From Lentisphaerae bacterium WC36 (lineage in GTDB: Bacteria; Verrucomicrobiota; Lentisphaeria; Victivallales; SZUA-371), in NCBI GenBank assembly GCA_020683205.1, contig CP085689.1, forward strand, positions 3,404,230 through 3,468,229: 64,000 nt of DNA, read 5' to 3'. This document shows, in pieces, positions 63,833 to 64,000 of this stretch (positions are counted from its first letter, which is position 1; each line of letters opens with the position of its first letter). Both the position numbers and the translations under genes were made by a program. Under the pieces are notes generated by a model. It was not told where the DNA came from and did no database searches. It saw only the letters and a program-made list of their open reading frames with translations.

Positions 63833-64000
63833 TTATCTTAAACTCAAATATTCCATATGCAACATGAATAATGGCATCAACATAGATATAAGAAATAAAA
63901 CAGATATATGCATTGAAATTAAAAATACATTTTTCTGAGAATAGATTTTTACAATAATATTATAGACTTGCAACACCATAAAGAAAACAATAACTATAAT
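63833..64000 (-). CDS. C-terminal part of a membrane protein, probably the next immunity gene
   Basis: Open to the right edge, 55 residues plus stop visible. Three hydrophobic patches (VIVFFMVLQVYNIIV, VFLISMHISVLFLISML, PLFMLHMEYL). The stop codon lies inside the first bases of the core repeat of cassette 1, so the protein ends at the cassette junction. It fits the immunity slot of another cassette upstream. Confidence 0.6.
   Translation of the reverse strand: MIVIVFFMVLQVYNIIVKIYSQKNVFLISMHISVLFLISMLMPLFMLHMEYLSLR

Larger units (their letters stand above)
50826..64000 (-). repeat. Array of displaced RHS core/tip cassettes
   Basis: About ten copies of the end of an RHS core, all on the minus strand. 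Each contains some or all of LLALEKDGV, FNYIADGNKNITQL, YDYSPFGQL, FSSEYAEKETGLIYYNYRYY and WxxRDPIxExGG, followed by an unrelated tip and then a small gene. Core starts (right ends) are near 63835, 62113, 60363, 58823, 57421, 56124, 55058, 53449, 52380 and 50983. This is the known layout of orphan RHS tip/immunity cassettes downstream of a main RHS gene, but the array here is unusually long. Confidence 0.9.

Noticed and set aside
50826-64000. CRISPR-like or simple tandem repeat array
   Set aside because: The repeats are coding, about 150-400 bp long, keep the RHS reading frame and are separated by whole genes.

Overview
The window is about 64 kb of AT-rich DNA, densely coded and on the whole Gram-negative in character: it has an LPS heptosyltransferase of the WaaF type, a WecA/MraY-type lipid-carrier sugar transferase, lipoproteins and many small exported proteins. 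Two formylglycine-type sulfatases, a glutamyl-tRNA reductase fused to a siroheme-synthase domain, and a large RHS locus are compatible with the PVC group (for example Lentisphaerota). That placement is inference from gene content; no rRNA gene is present to prove it.

Layout. Positions 1-3.5 kb hold the S-adenosylmethionine cycle: metK (cut by the left edge), an adenosine kinase and ahcY. The ahcY 3' end and its terminator are repeated about 400 bp downstream. Positions 4-10 kb hold a membrane protein, a polysaccharide pyruvyl transferase-like protein, a sulfatase, and a three-gene operon in which two paralogous CxxCxG zinc-motif proteins flank a short-chain dehydrogenase. metY (10.3-11.5 kb) has a perfect consensus promoter. 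Positions 11.8-19.5 kb are a tetrapyrrole/corrinoid operon: SirC-HemA fusion, HemC-CobA-HemD fusion, hemB, hemL, cobU, cobT. Together these lead from glutamyl-tRNA to uroporphyrinogen III and precorrin-2, and to the lower-ligand steps of B12 assembly. The HemC part lacks its third domain.

Positions 19.5-29 kb hold a GNAT protein, a radical SAM protein, a WecA-like transferase, galM, waaF, an LD-carboxypeptidase and two membrane proteins. Between wecA and galM lie two tandem copies of one decaying gene. Positions 29-38.7 kb hold a gene broken by several frameshifts, a DUF2079-like membrane protein, a second SDR, a second sulfatase, a lipoprotein, a leucine-rich-repeat protein and another decayed reading frame. 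Positions 38.8-47.7 kb are housekeeping: hisS-adk-map-infA, an HU-family gene, mfd, a sigma-70 factor gene and rpsU, which at 54 codons is easily missed.

From about 47.9 kb to the right edge everything is on the minus strand and looks like accessory DNA. From 50.8 kb on it is an array of displaced RHS tip cassettes. Each cassette has a piece of the RHS core end, a tip unrelated to most of the others, and a small immunity-type gene. Eight cassettes have intact tips, one is broken, one is a short relic, and the right edge cuts what is probably the immunity gene of another. The core pieces have no proper start codon, whereas the small genes mostly have ATG and a ribosome binding site. Decay grows towards the left, so a full-length RHS gene should lie beyond 64 kb, with new tips added at that end. 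At least three core subtypes occur, and one tip type sits on two different subtypes. This array is the system most worth following up.
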